64,000 bases of DNA, taken from assembly GCA_028564705.1 (NCBI GenBank), contig JAPXFQ010000187.1, positions 186,001-250,000 of the forward strand, written 5' to 3'. Source of the stretch: Apricaphanius iberus. Its lineage: Eukaryota > Chordata > Actinopteri > Cyprinodontiformes > Aphaniidae. Each line of letters opens with the position of its first letter. Position 1 is the stretch's first letter. Positions 1 to 21,280 of this stretch are shown here, in pieces. A program made the position numbers and the translations under genes. Under the pieces are notes generated by a model. The model saw only the letters and a program-made list of their open reading frames with translations. It searched no databases and was not told the origin of the DNA.

Positions 1-741
1 ACTTTAAATACTATATAATATTTTAGAATTCAAGGGTTGGGGGGTTCGAGTGAAGCAAACTGCTGTGCACACTATTCCTCTGTGTCTGATCAACACGCTA
101 TTAAATCTTTGAATCTCCTGAAAGAAATCATTCGTGTTTTTGTTTTATTTCCATACAATTTTGGAGGATGGCTTCTTTTTAGAACAGGACTTGGGCTTAC
201 CTGCTTTAGATCATCCAGAGTCCTGAGCTCTCTTCTCTTCGGCTCACACCACAGGGTTATTTATGTCTGGGGAGAACAGAGTTTGGTCCCAAGCACCTTA
301 TCCAATATAGTTCTAGTACCGTTCCCAAGGCTATTCCAGCGCTCTCTTTCTGCAATCAGTCTTAATAAAAGGAGAATAAAGAAAATAGCTGCAGTAGTCT
401 TAATCTTTTTCTAAAAAAATCTGCTGTTCTGTTTTGTCCGTTATGTGGCAGTTTTTCCCTAAGGTGTCAGAAATCCCATATTTTAAAGCTTTAGCATCCT
501 TGTTAGAAATTCTGGTGATGTGACAGCTCTGCTTTAAACCGTGCTTCAGGAATAATTTCTCTCTTATGAAATAATTTATTGCCCTGCTGAAGGTTGCCAG
601 ACATTGCCTCAGGTTGCACCAGAGCAGATCCTACCACAGAACAGCAGGGGAGCCGTGTCCATACATATAATTACTTTTACATAATACGATTGCTCCCTTT
701 AAGCAAAGCATCAATAATGTATGTTCTGGCTCCATCTGCAG
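1..741 (+). other. mtor: 3' part of an mtor intron
   Basis: Non-coding sequence upstream of the first visible mtor exon. It ends in an acceptor (TCTGCAG, AG at 740-741). No frame here matches the residues that precede GSNGHEF in mTOR, so the previous exon lies outside the window. I recognise no repeat in it. Confidence 0.75.
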
Positions 742-9373
<8,632 letters not shown>

Positions 9374-9885
9374 AGAGCCGTCTCTTTCAGCCAAGGCGAA
9401 ACACCTCAAGTTTTCTTTATTAAGCCAAGATGGGGCACAGAACAGGAGCTCCTCCTTTTCATATAGACGTTCTGAAGCCAGAGTGCAGAACCCTAAGAGA
9501 GTGATTTGGTTTTCTCTTTTCTGTTTGTAATTGTGTGATTTACCCGTGGCACTCTTAAGATTAGAAGAAGCTCCGTTTTAACCAGATGGTCATAATTTAA
9601 TACTGTATCCATTGCTGCAGATGACTAGCTTTATTTGTAACATCATAACTTTCAGCTGAAAGCTTTCTATTGTGTCCATATTGTAAAAACGTATATTTCT
9701 TACAAGCCGACCATGCCATTGTCACTCTCTTAATAATGTTCCCAATGATATTGTTTGCCTTTTACTAACTAAAATACATTTTAAAGGCTACTTGTGAGAG
9801 CACACAAGTATGTTGATGTGGAAATCTATAATCTACTGTAAGGGCATTTGTGTGCCATTAAAGCTTGTACAGATACCTGCGTGTT
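9374..9885 (+). other. mtor: mtor 3' UTR
   Basis: Begins after the TGA at 9371-9373. The likely end follows the poly(A) signal ATTAAA at 9857-9862, which is followed by a GT-rich stretch (TGTTTGTTTGTG at 9881-9893). A second signal AATAAA lies at 9928-9933. The real cleavage site is not visible in sequence. Confidence 0.6.
9857..9862 (+). terminator. mtor: mtor polyadenylation signal ATTAAA
   Basis: ATTAAA about 480 bases after the stop codon with a GT-rich downstream element 20-30 bases on. AATAAA at 9928 is the alternative. Confidence 0.5.
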
Positions 9886-9934
9886 TGTTTGTGAGTTCTT
9901 TTCTGCTGCAAGTATAAATAGACAGCAAATAAAA

Positions 9935-12900
9935 CGTTTAACACGGCAAGCTCCTTGGAAAATTCAGTTTTGTTTCTGTACTTCCTCTGTTACCCACTGA
10001 GGGCGCTCCGACTCCTCACAAAATCCACGTCCTTTCACTTCCCAAGCCTCGGTGGGGGTGGGGGGGTGTTAGAGAAGAGGAGACCAGACCAGATCCCACC
10101 TCACAACCAGAACTAATATGTGGATTTTTCTCTGGCTGAGATGAGATTTCTTGTTCCATCCGCCGCTGCTATATTTGTCATCTCATAATAAATATAGCGG
10201 CGAGTCTGCGGCTCAACAGGGAGATGCAGCCTTGCACAAATAAAACTGAATCCAATGCTGCAAATTGCAGAGGCAGCACAGGAGACAACTATTAATTTGT
10301 GCTTCTGTTGTGTTATCTGGAGAGAGTGAGGTAGCCTCTGTTCTATTTGTTCCCATTGCTATTCCCCCTCTAATTTCTCCATTTATTTCTCCTCTGAAGG
10401 TTAATTACTTATAGATAGTTAAGGATTTGGGATCAACAGAAAGTAGCCCATTGATCTCTTCCCTGCCGTGCCCACCTCTGCAATGTCACACTCTTTACAC
10501 ATTGGAACAGAGGCCTGGTGATTATCTGTTCATATCGATCGATTCCTCCTCTGTTTTTCTCTCCTTTCTCTCTTTTTTTTTTTACCCTTTGCTTCCACTC
10601 TGGCACACTCTTCCCTTGTGCAACCAGGTCCTCATTATCACAAATGTGACTTTCCATAGCCAGGGCCACAGTTTCCGTTCTTCCTTCTCTCTCTAGCCTA
10701 ATTTGTTTGAATTTTTTTCTTTGTAAGGTATAGTGAGGGACAAGCAAGTCAATAGCTCAAGTTAAATAGGTTCCATTGATTGAAAGAGGGCTATGGCCAC
10801 AAAAAGAAAAGAAAAAAAACAGCTAGTCGATTGTGACAAATGATACTCCTTGATAGACAATGCTCCCCCTCAAAGTGAGGGAAGGTGGAAGTACTTGGCA
10901 GAGGAAGGTGTTAGGAACACAAAAGGGTGCTTTCCATCAGTCTTTCAGGCTGGCATGTGACCGCCACCACAAGACGTGAAGGAGTGATGGGATATATCAA
11001 CGCTAACGACTCACACTTCCAAGCCACACTTAAATGTTTTAGAACATCGGTCTACTGTTAAAATTAAACAAATTACCAAAGAAAATGTAAAAAGTTGCTT
11101 TCAAACTATTTATTAAGGGGAAAATGCTCTCCAAACGAACCCTTTGAAAGCTAGGGTTAGTTTCTGTAGCCGCTGCTACACAGATAAGAAGTAGGCTAGA
11201 AGATCTGAAACGGCTAAACACCTTGTTCCTATTTAAATATTTAAGAGCAGAGAAACAAAGTCACCCACATTTATCAAGCTGGAAAGGATCATAAATCCGC
11301 TTCTAAGGCTCTGGTACTCCATTGAGCCTCATTGAGAGCTCATTATCCACTAATGGAGAGAAAAACGGGACAGTGGTGAACGTGCCAGCTGTCAGTTTAC
11401 CAAAAATGCTCTTGGAGGGTATGAGCGGCTCATGCAGGAGCTCGCAACAGAACCCAGAGGGACCTGTGGAGCACTGAAGGTCTCAGTTGAAGTCAGACTT
11501 CAACTGAGACCGGGCAGAAATGGCATCCATGAAAGTTAGAAGGTCACACATTTTCATTATCCCCAAGACTTTTGGGAATGTATTTTGACTGTAGAGACAA
11601 AAGATAAATGCTTTTTAAGATTTGTTGTCATTACATCTGCTATGAAACTAACAGAATTTCAGAAAGGACCATGTTCCTGCTACACATGTGAGTTGGTGGT
11701 CGGTGGTGTTTTCTACGGGGTGGCTTTGGTGTGTCTGGATCTGGAAGTTTTTTTTTATTTTTATTGATTGAATGAATTCTACTCCATCATAAAATCCTGA
11801 ATGAACTCCGTTCATCAGTTCATAAATTTGCTGCGCAACAGTCCAATGATCGTTTGAAGGAAAGGTGGGAAGGCGGTGTGCCACCAATGATGTTCATGTC
11901 GGAAACGTAGCGTTTCCAGTAAGTGTAGCGGCTAGAAAAGTAGTAACACAGCATCTACTTTAATCACACAAAAACAGTTTTGCTTTTTAAGCCCCTTTAA
12001 TGTTAGATTGGGCAGTTTTTGTGACTGGAAATTTTTATGTTCTGTTCTCAGTACATGTTTTAAACCGGAATATCAGTGGTGCACCCCTTCCAGTCTCCAT
12101 TCAGTATTCGTACTAATCGCCTTCTCTGTAAACAAGCTATCACAAATCTGACAATGTTTCTTTTAAATAAAAAGTATTTAAACCACCCAGTTTGTAGTTG
12201 TTGGACCAACTAACCTGGATTTAGGGTTAGTAAAGACATCTGAAGTGAAGATATTAACTGCTTAACATCATTCAGCAAGACCTCATCTGAGTAACCCAGA
12301 ACGGCCCCCATAGGTCTATGTGAAAATGTTACCCAGAATTGTGTTATTCGTGATGATAGACAGCAGCATCCATACGATGGGTGTTTGTTCTTTACAGGTT
12401 CTATTTAAACTCCTCGGATGTTCCACTGTACTGTACATCTCATTTTGGCTCTTGTAACAGTGATTGCCGTCAGTCTCTGCTCTTATCTGGATTCAACTGC
12501 TAGGTAGAAATTCCGCAAAAAACCATTTAAATTTAGATGTGCTTCCAGTGTCAGAGACAACTGATGCTTTTAACAGGACGTTAGAAGCTTCGTTGTTGTT
12601 GTTTTTGTGTGTGTGTGTTTTTTTTAAAGTGTGCTTCGGTTCATCTGACTGCACTCGAGATGGGAAAGGAGCATTTATGAAATCGCAGGGGGTTATGGGA
12701 AGCTAAAGAGGGTGCATGGAAGTGGAATAACATCCGGAGGGGGAGCTCTTGCGGAGGACCCTAGGTTAAAAAGAGGTACAGAGCTGTGAAGAAGCGTGTC
12801 CTTGCAACTGCCTTCTGTTTTTCTCTCTCGATTTTTACATGCTTGAGCCAGTTAAAATGGGACCAACGAACCTGACCCTGTGAAAAATGAATTAGCTGCT

Positions 12901-14084
12901 TTGTAAATAACCTCCCGGTTTAAAAATAAAGACGGTGGAAATGTTCATAAAACAGAAGTCACATTTCTGCTGATATTTACAGTTTTTTTCTAAGATGTTG
13001 AAGATCCGCTTAGGTTATGGCCGCTACTCGAACATCCATAGCTTCACCCTCTAGAACTAAGTAAGGTGAACCTAAAAAGCAATATGGAATTTTTCTAACG
13101 ATAGTTTTTGTTCCAAAGATTTTTCTTCTAGACTATTCCCAATAAAAAAAGTGAAATTTTTGGAAATTTAACGTAGCAGAGGAATTAACAGGCAAATAGT
13201 CAAGTGAACTGCTAAATGAGGGACACAATTAGCTTTGTCTTCAGGGATCACCGGCGATGTGGGAAGGTGAGAGGGCCGCGGCTGCAGCCTGATGACTGTC
13301 AACAGGATGTAATTAAGGTGTCGGTAAAATGTATAGCTCTCCTAAAAGATCTGCGAAGGAGTTGAGCTGCAGGGGGAAAGCATGCAGCACTTTTCTTGAT
13401 TACTCACTAGGAAACAAAACACTCCTCCGGCCCTGCTGTGGTTATGAGAACACTTTGGCCCTCAAACCACCAACTCTCTAACTCCGTTTCTCTGGCCAAC
13501 AGCTGTGAAAAGAGGGACAGGCAGAGGATGATATTGACGGCCAACCGCAGCATTTCGATCGCAGGCTCTGGAGTCGCTGAAAGCTGGCGCCCGCAGGCAG
13601 GACTCAGGCTGTCTCTGTGCACTGTGGTGTAAAGCCAGTATCGATGAGCTTGACAGCAGTTTAGCCCGCCTGAGATCTGCTGGCCTCTGAGGACGCTTCA
13701 GAGGCATTCTTCTGCCGGCTTTGGCCGTGTTTATCCTGCCTGTTAATGTTCCTCGGAGCGGGGACCACAGAAATGCTGAAGGAAAGATTTTATTTTTGTG
13801 TAACGTCTCATTCTACGGCGCTAGGAAGGTACAGCAAAGCATACTGCAAGACTTCCAGGATTAGCTGGGGGCACACCTGACACCACAAATGAGCTGCAAC
13901 AACAGTTTTTTTTAAAAAAATTTTTATGCTGGTCAACGATGCTGCAAAATGCACAAAATTCCCATTTCCTGTGAAGTTATCTTGTAAGCCATTGCTTAAT
14001 GAACTATTGGGTTATTGGGGTAACTACAGAACACATCTTTATTACTTTACCTAAATGGTTAACACACAGACATGTCCAGGGACA
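9935..14084. other. Non-coding stretch downstream of mtor
   Basis: No recognisable exon or transposon. Short frames are broken and match nothing I know. Contents: a G-rich run near 10055-10065, a CT-rich stretch around 10535-10620, a perfect 33-base palindrome at 11479-11511, and a GC-richer segment at about 13230-13760 without repeat signatures. Confidence 0.5.
11479..11511. repeat. Perfect 16-bp inverted repeat, 1-base centre
   Basis: GGTCTCAGTTGAAGTC (11479-11494), A, then its exact reverse complement (11496-11511). No transposon ends recognised around it. Confidence 0.9.
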
Positions 14085-14166
14085 ATCTGGTCTCTCACCC
14101 AATGATGGTTGGAAACAGAACCCCTGGCCTGGAGTCTAGAAGATGGATGGATGGATAGATAGATAA
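14085..14166 (+). repeat. 3' end of the SINE-like repeat with (GATG)n/(GATA)n tail
   Basis: GTCTCTCACCCAATGATGG is like the end of the common fish repeat; it ends in GGATGGATGGATAGATAGAT. Confidence 0.5.
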
Positions 14167-15038
14167 AGGGTTACCAAATAGAAAAAAGTTACTAAATGGC
14201 TTTGAAGCAATTGACCCCCCACACATTTTGCTGTTGAGTATATAATGGCAGTATGGGGTTAGTATTCTCTTTAAAAAAAATTACTATACACAGTATTTTG
14301 CACCAATACAAGGTCAAGGGTTAGGGTGCAAAGTGTAGAGGTACAGTGGGCAGCTCATTAACAGAGGCCATCAGTCCTCAATGCTACCATCTAGGGTTCT
14401 ATTCCTGACCTTAGGACATTTGCTTAATTTCTTTCCCCAATTTCCTGTCAGAATACTGCACCCGACCCCCACCCCCCAAACACATACACACACAATGCTA
14501 AAGTGAGAAGAACCATCAGATTTCAATAATCACAGGACCATTTTTAGCCGTATTTCTAAAGTGCTTTATCCTTCCAAAATGACCACTTGGAACAATTATA
14601 ATCAGACTTTAGTAATCTATTCTTAGGAACCAACAGGTATTAAATGATGTCAAATAATCAAACAGTAAAGCATTGGTTTTATAGAGACATGTATTTTTTT
14701 TTTTAAAACATTGAGCTCTACAGACCATGGTGAAATGTCTCTGACCTGACTTATAGAAAATATTTACCTTTAGGAAGATTAATCACTGCATATAACACTA
14801 CATTCAGCCTCACTTGGTAATAGCTGGGGTTCAAAGCCCCAATTTTATTTACAAAAAAATTACAACCAAAATGATACGTTGGTGTGAATCATCTATACCA
14901 ATGAGTTTTTCAATCATTTTTATTTTGCTTTTTTAGCAACTTGAGCTCACAGTGGTATTATGGAACATGGTTCCTAAAGTGCTATTCTTCATTTTAGAAG
15001 TTGGTAAGTTTCACTGAAGTTTTTACATAATTTAAATA

Positions 15039-15314
15039 GGGCTGCACGGTGGCGCAGTGGTTAGCACTTTTGCCTTGCGGCAAGAAGGTTGTGGGTACTC
15101 CCCGTGCATGCGTGGGTCCCCTCCAGGTACTCCGGCTTCCTTCCACAGTCCAAAAACATGACTGTCAGGTTAATTGATCACTCTAAATTGTCCTTAGGTG
15201 TGGGTGTGTGCGTGCATGGTTGTTTGTCCTGTCTGTCTCTATGTGTGGCCCTGTGATGGACTGGCGACCTGTCCAGGGTGTACCCTGCCTCTTGCCCGTT
15301 GACAGCTGGAGATT
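15039..15314 (+). mobile_element. SINE-like interspersed repeat, near full length
   Basis: Begins GGGCTGCACGGTGGCGCAGT, continues GGTTAGCACTTTTGCCTTGC and ends near CTTGCCCGTTGACAGCTGG. This is one of the most frequent repeats of teleost genomes. TGGCGCAGTGG resembles a tRNA A box and GAAGGTTGTGGGTACTCC sits where the B box would be, so a tRNA-derived SINE origin is plausible (inference). Further fragments: 5749, 14085, 24440, 45736, 55990, 56507. Confidence 0.75.
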
Positions 15315-16789
15315 GTCATTGTGTTTTTTAACATTCTTGAACATTTAGAATTTAACATGACCAACACAATTTAACAGAGATCCAGTTATGGAATAAGTAT
15401 CTACTGTAATATTGTCACTCGCAGGTAGGCTATAGATATTGTGGCGTAGCAGAGCAGAAAAGGCTGCTCAGGAGAACAGTTGGGTGCTGCAAAGAATTAT
15501 GGGTAGTGGATTCATTTTTATTGTACAAGTTCTCTGTTTTTGTGTTTCAATGTAGTTATGTTCTTTAGTTAGCCTTCGAGTTATGCTATTGGCAGCATTT
15601 GGTGGTATTTGGTTGTGCACTGTGATAGAGATGGAGGTGCACCAGAATGAGATGTCTGATACCAAATTGTTTTGCTGTTGCCCTGCTTCTGTAGACCTGT
15701 ACAACTATAAAGAGAACTGCCCACTTGTGGTCATGTGGTGTAATTGACACAAGGATTGCAACAGATCTTTTCTCTCCAGTGAATAGTTACCTGGGTGATG
15801 CCAGAACATTATTTATAATATAGGATACTTTGTGGTCTGACAGATCTTATCATAGCGTGTACGTTTTTATGTGCACGCACGCACATCTGACATGCGCTTT
15901 AAAATTAGTCAGGCCCATCCAGATTTTTCCAGGCCCACCCGTTTTCCACGTTCTGGCTCCGCCACTGACAGGGTGTATAGTAATGATCCAGGTGAGAAAA
16001 TTCTTACATTTTTATGCAAACGTTTGCTGGTGGGTGCCCAATGTCATCAGCAAACTAGAAACCAGCCTTTCAAGGTATGTGAAAGTCACTAAAAAATTAA
16101 AAGACACTGCAACGATATACAAAAACAAAACAAAACCCTCGACCACTGTTTTTTTTTTTTTCATTATTTGACAGGGCCTGTATCGTGTTAGTTAGGTCAC
16201 TTCTCACAGTAACAGTGGTTGAATCAGACACGATGTTAGCTTGATTAATATGTTGTTATGATGGGTTTCCCAAAAATTATGGCTACAAGGGTGAAAGCTT
16301 TTCATTTGGAGTGCAGTCTATGTCAGTTTGCAATACTTTGCATATTTATAACAGAAAGTGAAAAAATAGCCTAATTGGCTGTGGCTGCAAAACAGCTAAA
16401 CTTGATTTTAAATGACTAAATGTAAAATCTAATAAATTGTAAAGAGATATTACTGCTAAAAACTAGTTTGTTTGTTTGATTGGTTTTGGTCACTGAGAGG
16501 TAGCAGTGTTGTGCCAAAAACAATTAAATACATTTTCTTTCCCCAGTCTGTACCTAATGTTTAGGATTAATGTGCCCTCTGTTTTCCAGTGGGAGTAGCT
16601 ACCAGCGCATTTTGTGACATTTAATAGACTTAAATGCTGTTTTTAAGGGGAAGTATTCCAAGCATTTAGAATACAGAACCAGGATTCAGCAAAGTAACGG
16701 AATACATTACAAAATGCATTTTAAAGCAGGTATTCAATATTCTGTAACTAAATAAATTTACAAAGTACTCTCCCCAAACACTGTCCACA

Positions 16790-17009
16790 TTGAGAAGAGC
16801 CAGTTGAGGTGACTTGGGCATCTGGTCAGGATTGCTCCTGGGTCCTCCCTGGTGAGGTGTTCCGGGCACGTCCCACCGGGAGACCTGGGGGAAAAACCCA
16901 GGACCTCCCGAGCAGCTGGCCCAACTGCCTGGAGAGGGAAGTCTGGGTATCTATACTTAAACTGCCTCGATGACCTGACTCGGATAAGCTGAAGTGGATG
17001 GATGGATGA
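16790..17009 (+). mobile_element. 3' end of a non-LTR retrotransposon with (GGAT)n tail
   Basis: Contains CTCCCTGGTGAGGTGTTCCG, GGCACGTCCCACCGGGAGAC, AACCCAGGAC, GAGAGGGAAGTCTGGG, CTCGGATAAGCTGAAG and finally GGATGGATGGATG. This is the C-terminal coding end and tail of a LINE widespread in fishes. The original reading is GEVFRACPTG-like but is broken here. 5' truncated. Confidence 0.7.
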
Positions 17010-17023
17010 TTTTTTACCATGAC

Positions 17024-17048
17024 TTTTTTCTTCTTCTTCTTCTTCTTA
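17024..17048. repeat. (TTC)n microsatellite
   Basis: About seven TTC units shortly after the LINE tail. It contributes a lysine run to a spurious reverse-strand frame. Confidence 0.9.
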
Positions 17049-17049
17049 C

Positions 17050-18118
17050 TGGTAAAGGAAGGCTGATTTGGCTGAAGCTCTTTGCATATCCTATGTTTTA
17101 TTCTTGGAATTGGCTCATACCTGGACCGTGTTTTAAACCATTTTTGTGAGTGACAATTTGATTTAATATAGAGATTTTTGCTTCTGAATCTAATGCCAAC
17201 ATTCTGACTGGTGCTCCACTGGGAGATAAACCGCTTCATTTCAGTAGAATAAATAATTAATGTGTATAAAGGACAAATAAACATGAGAAAAAATATTTAC
17301 TTTTCCTGTTTGTTTATGGATATTTAGGGAAAGTTATACTCTGTATCAGGCAAACATGAGTGTTTTAGGGATCTGCATGCATAAAAGAAATTAGAGTAGG
17401 CAATGGCAGAGACATTTGCCAGCATTTTTCTCTGTTATGACATTCCTTTTCTGCTGAGATCTTGACATGCAGCGATTCTGCAAGCTCTGCAGGCTCTAAC
17501 AAACAGGTCACCATACTGATTTGAAAGTCAAAACAATGCCAGTTCTAATTTTGTTTGAAGGAAAAGCTGAACCGGTCCCAGTACTCATTTGCATCCTAGT
17601 GACAAGACAACTAGCACGCATTTGCTCTCAGTGACACGAGGCGGGCCACGCGGAGGTATAGGTCTCCGCTTTAGCCATGAGCCAGGCCGGTTGAGTCATC
17701 ACCGTGTCCAGTACAACAGAGGGTGGGTTGTTGTGCAGCGACAACACTGAGGCTGATAATATTACTCTGGATATGATACAGTTATTGGACAGCATCGTGT
17801 TCGCTCCAGCTGAGCCGCTCGGTGGGTACCGACACGGTGCAAAGCTGGTCATCTACAGCTGTGTGTGACAGCCCCCAGGTGTGAGGCTGAACAGATTAGC
17901 ACTCAGAGAGGCTGCAAACTCAGCAGCATCCTCCCCTCGATAAATAAAGATTCTTAAAGCATGGTTTGTCTCTTTGCTCTCTATAGATGCAGTTCTGGGT
18001 ACCAAACGCTCCCGCCGACACAGTTTAGTGTGACATTTCTATTTTATCTTTGATTTTTCTTTTTATGGCTAGAGAAAGAAATGATATACCTCAAAATGCA
18101 CGTATAATGCAGGGCCAT
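17050..18118. other. Non-coding stretch, nothing recognised
   Basis: No known repeat or exon. 17630-17850 is somewhat GC-richer, with only short frames. Confidence 0.4.
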
Positions 18119-18325
18119 GATTCTCAAACTGTGCTCACCAGTAAGCTCTCCCTAGTGGTGCTTGGAGGAAAGCGCAACATGGAGTAAATAAGCCTCCTTT
18201 GTTATTTGTCTCTAGTTAAAAGGGTAAGCCTTCTCTAATGTATGTTTAGGTTGGTCATGATGGTGGTACTTGGACAGCTCAACATTTTCTCAGGTGGTAC
18301 ACAGTGTAAAAAGTTTGAGAAATAC
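18119..18325. mobile_element. Small MITE with 'TTCTCAAACT' inverted ends
   Basis: Left end GATTCTCAAACTGTG; reverse strand of the right end reads AGTATTTCTCAAACTTTTTA. Inside are TAGTGGTGCTTGGAGG and GGTGGTACTTGGACAG, as in a common fish MITE. No coding capacity. Superfamily not determined. Confidence 0.55.
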
Positions 18326-18764
18326 TGTTTTACAGGATATAGATTTCAAAATCTACAAATCTGCTCGATGCTTGAATGTCTGAACAAATTCAACAACTGT
18401 ATATTTTGCACATATTTTCTGAGACTCACTGATGTTTGGCTTTGCTGGTGAATTTATCTCGTTTTTTCAAAGGTTGAAAATGTGAACCTATTACGAATTG
18501 TGATTCAAATAATTCTAACCATTAACACTTATATCTGTAAACGAAGGTTATGTTTTTTCCTAACATAAAACAGAAGTACAGCAGCACATAGTTTTTAGAT
18601 ATTTTCATTTTTTACCATGAAAATGTAAAGAAAAAAACACTTTTGTCAATTTTCACCTCTTAACTAAACAGATTTTTCTGTACTGAACATGGTAGGAAGC
18701 AACAGTAACGTCAAACCCTTTTTCTCCCTTCCTTGACACGGTTTAGTATATAATACTGTACTGT

Positions 18765-18957
18765 TTCTCAGCCCTAGTCCTCAAGGCCCACTACCCTGCT
18801 TGTTTTAGATGTTTCCCTGCTTTAGTACGCCTGATTCAGATGATTCCAGTCATGTGAAAGTGTGTTGATCAGCCAACAATTGAAATCAGTTGTGCTGAGG
18901 CAGGGAAACATTTGAAACATGCAGGGCGGTCGGACTTCCGAACTATTGCTGAGAATG
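18765..18957. mobile_element. Foldback MITE, about 55-base inverted ends
   Basis: The left arm, TCTCAGCCCTAGTCCTCAAG to TGTTTCCCTGC, is mirrored by the right arm (reverse strand: TCTCAGCAATAGTTCGGAAG to TGTTTCCCTGC). The arms are about three-quarters identical by eye, and between them lies a short spacer. This matches a very common teleost foldback repeat. Confidence 0.65.
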
Positions 18958-18959
18958 GT

Positions 18960-21280
18960 TTGCTATGCTGACGCCACCTGCAAATATGAAGAGTCTTTCG
19001 CCTCGGCATGCTTAGAGCTTGCAGCGACGTGATGAAACCACGCTGATTTTAAATAAGTCTTACTGTTTCGTATCATTCTTTACTGCTGAACTATAAAAAT
19101 GTTTTTGGTGCTCGAAGGTTGCTCATTTATTGCGCTGTTTCATCAAAAGGAGTAGGCTGGAACAGGAAAGCTTATTTTCACCTAACCTTGGGTAGATATC
19201 TGCTAAGTTTAATTAAATTTATTTCGTATTTTTTCAAAGAAAATTCCAATGTTGTGAAGAATGTGATTACTTTTTTTTTATCTTCAAAAAGATTATAGGA
19301 AATAGAGGTAGAAACTCTGCCTCAACAATCTGTTAGTTGACAGAGGAAAGTTGCAAATAATGAGGTGCAAAAAAAACCCCTAAAATAAATGGGAATGGCA
19401 GGTCTGATAATACCAGATAAAAAGTGCAGGATGGTGGAAATGTATGTGAAATGCTTTAATCTTTGTAGGAGTGTTCTTTTAATGTTTTCATTGAAGGATC
19501 TGTTAGGCGCTCATTCAATCACAGAAGCACCCCATGTCCTCACTCCTTACAGCAAACCTTTGTCTTTGGCTTTTTTCTCTGGTGTTTTTCTGGCTTACTT
19601 TATAGACAAGGTGTTGTTTTCCTTCAGAGCTGTCGATGTCTGTTTTTCTCTTTTCACACCCTGTTCAGAAAATGTGTGAAAATCACCCGGATTGGGGAGT
19701 TAGATTGCTCTAAAAAGACACCGGCCCACCTGAAGAAGCTTGAGTCACATGTCCTCCGCACGTGTTCGTTTCCCCTCGCCTCCGGTTAAAAGCCTCCACG
19801 TGCTCTCGGTTATGTATTACATTATGTTTGTGTTGTTTCTCACACGCAGTTGATAAAGTGGCCACTCGGCGGTATTACAGCCGTAAGTGTTAGCTGTTCC
19901 GCAGAGAAGCTGAAAGCTAAGATTGGATGGAGATGATCTCAGAAACAGCCTTCATGTCTGGCTGTCGGATTGCCCCCTTCACAGCAGTGGACCTAATAAT
20001 TCAGCCTAAGTAACTTGTTGACGCAAGACTGTCCTCCAGCTGTCTGGGTGGGCCGTGCTCTTGTCCCCCCCCCCCACAGATTTACTCACCGGGGGGAATT
20101 GCTATTACATCTCCTGTTATTATTTGCCATAAAAATGCACTGAATAGCGACCAACTCTGAGGTGCAATAAAAAGCAGTGGGGTGTGAGATGGCGTCTGCG
20201 CATCATCAATCAGACACACTGGTGAAACATTGGGCCTCTCCTCACTGGGTGGTGGAAATTGATTTTTCTGTAAGTCTCGGCGATTAGGGTGTGGAAAAAG
20301 GGGGAGTGATGGTGGCATGGGGAGGAGATCAGCAGACCTGGGAGGACTGGGATGAAGAGAGATGGAGCTATAGGAGGAAACAGAGGAAAAGTTCACATAG
20401 GTCTGTGAACGCTGATCTGACCTTTGCTTGGCTTTTTTTTAATATTTATATCTTAAATCATCTGGGAGGCTTCTTAGATTCTGCAGCCAGGCAGAATGTG
20501 AACAACAGCATTCAACGAGATTCATCTAGGTGAATAAAAAACACTTTTTTCACTGCAGACATGTTTATGATCCAATGGGAAAAGCGATTGTGTAATTAAC
20601 AGCTCTAATAAAAGCTGTAGCCGGGGAAGGCAACCCGCTTCCGTGGCCCTGAGACAGTACATGCTGAATCCGATCAGTCCAATCGTTTTATGGTCGGACA
20701 TGACTAGCATCTGATAGCGTTCGGAGCAGGCATGTGCAGAGTGGGGGAGGGGGTTGCGGAGGGAGCTTGGGCACCTGCCCTTTTCCTTCATGATACCCTA
20801 AGTGTCCGTTTTTAAAAATAAATAAATATATATATATATATGTATAGGTAGGTTTTTTTTTTGCCATTGTTTTGAGTGTCCGTCCATGCATATGGGGCCC
20901 TACCTGTGCCCCCCAACATCAACATTTAACTATTGACAACAGTTTAGCTAAATAAAAAGATCTGACTGCTGTCAGTCACATGATGACCATTAACCAATGC
21001 CCATTCTTACTGTGTCACCACTCCTTGGCTGCTTTGCTTTGTCAGGCTGCCGGCTGAGTGCTACAATACTATATACATACTGGTAATTCATCTTGTGGAA
21101 ACCGATGACATGAGCATGAACTGTGCAACTGTGTGACTAAACACTACCTGTTCTTTTACAAACTCGGCCACCAAGATTTGTCCCGAGTCTATGGTAAATT
21201 TGCTGGCTCGGTCCTCTCAGCTGTTGTGTCGGCGTAAAAAATTGTCCGTTTAAGGAATTTGCCAAGACTTCAGCACTGAG
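18960..21280. other. Non-coding stretch
   Basis: No exon recognised. Holds a run of ten C at about 20067-20076, an (AT)n run at 20827-20841 and a CT/AG-rich stretch at 20260-20400, which gives a low-complexity reverse-strand frame. Confidence 0.4.
20827..20841. repeat. (TA)n microsatellite
   Basis: About seven TA units following AATAAATAAA. Confidence 0.9.

Noticed and set aside
37..414. 125-codon frame at the window start and an AATAAA near 363
   Set aside because: No similarity recognised, and it lies in mtor intronic DNA. I considered an LTR-like end there but saw no paired repeat.
16826..17284. 152-codon - strand frame
   Set aside because: It runs across a LINE 3' end in the wrong orientation, a (GGAT)n tail and a (TTC)n run, which supplies its poly-lysine.
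20082..20396. 104-codon - strand frame
   Set aside because: Low-complexity, from a purine/pyrimidine-biased tract; no splice or family support.
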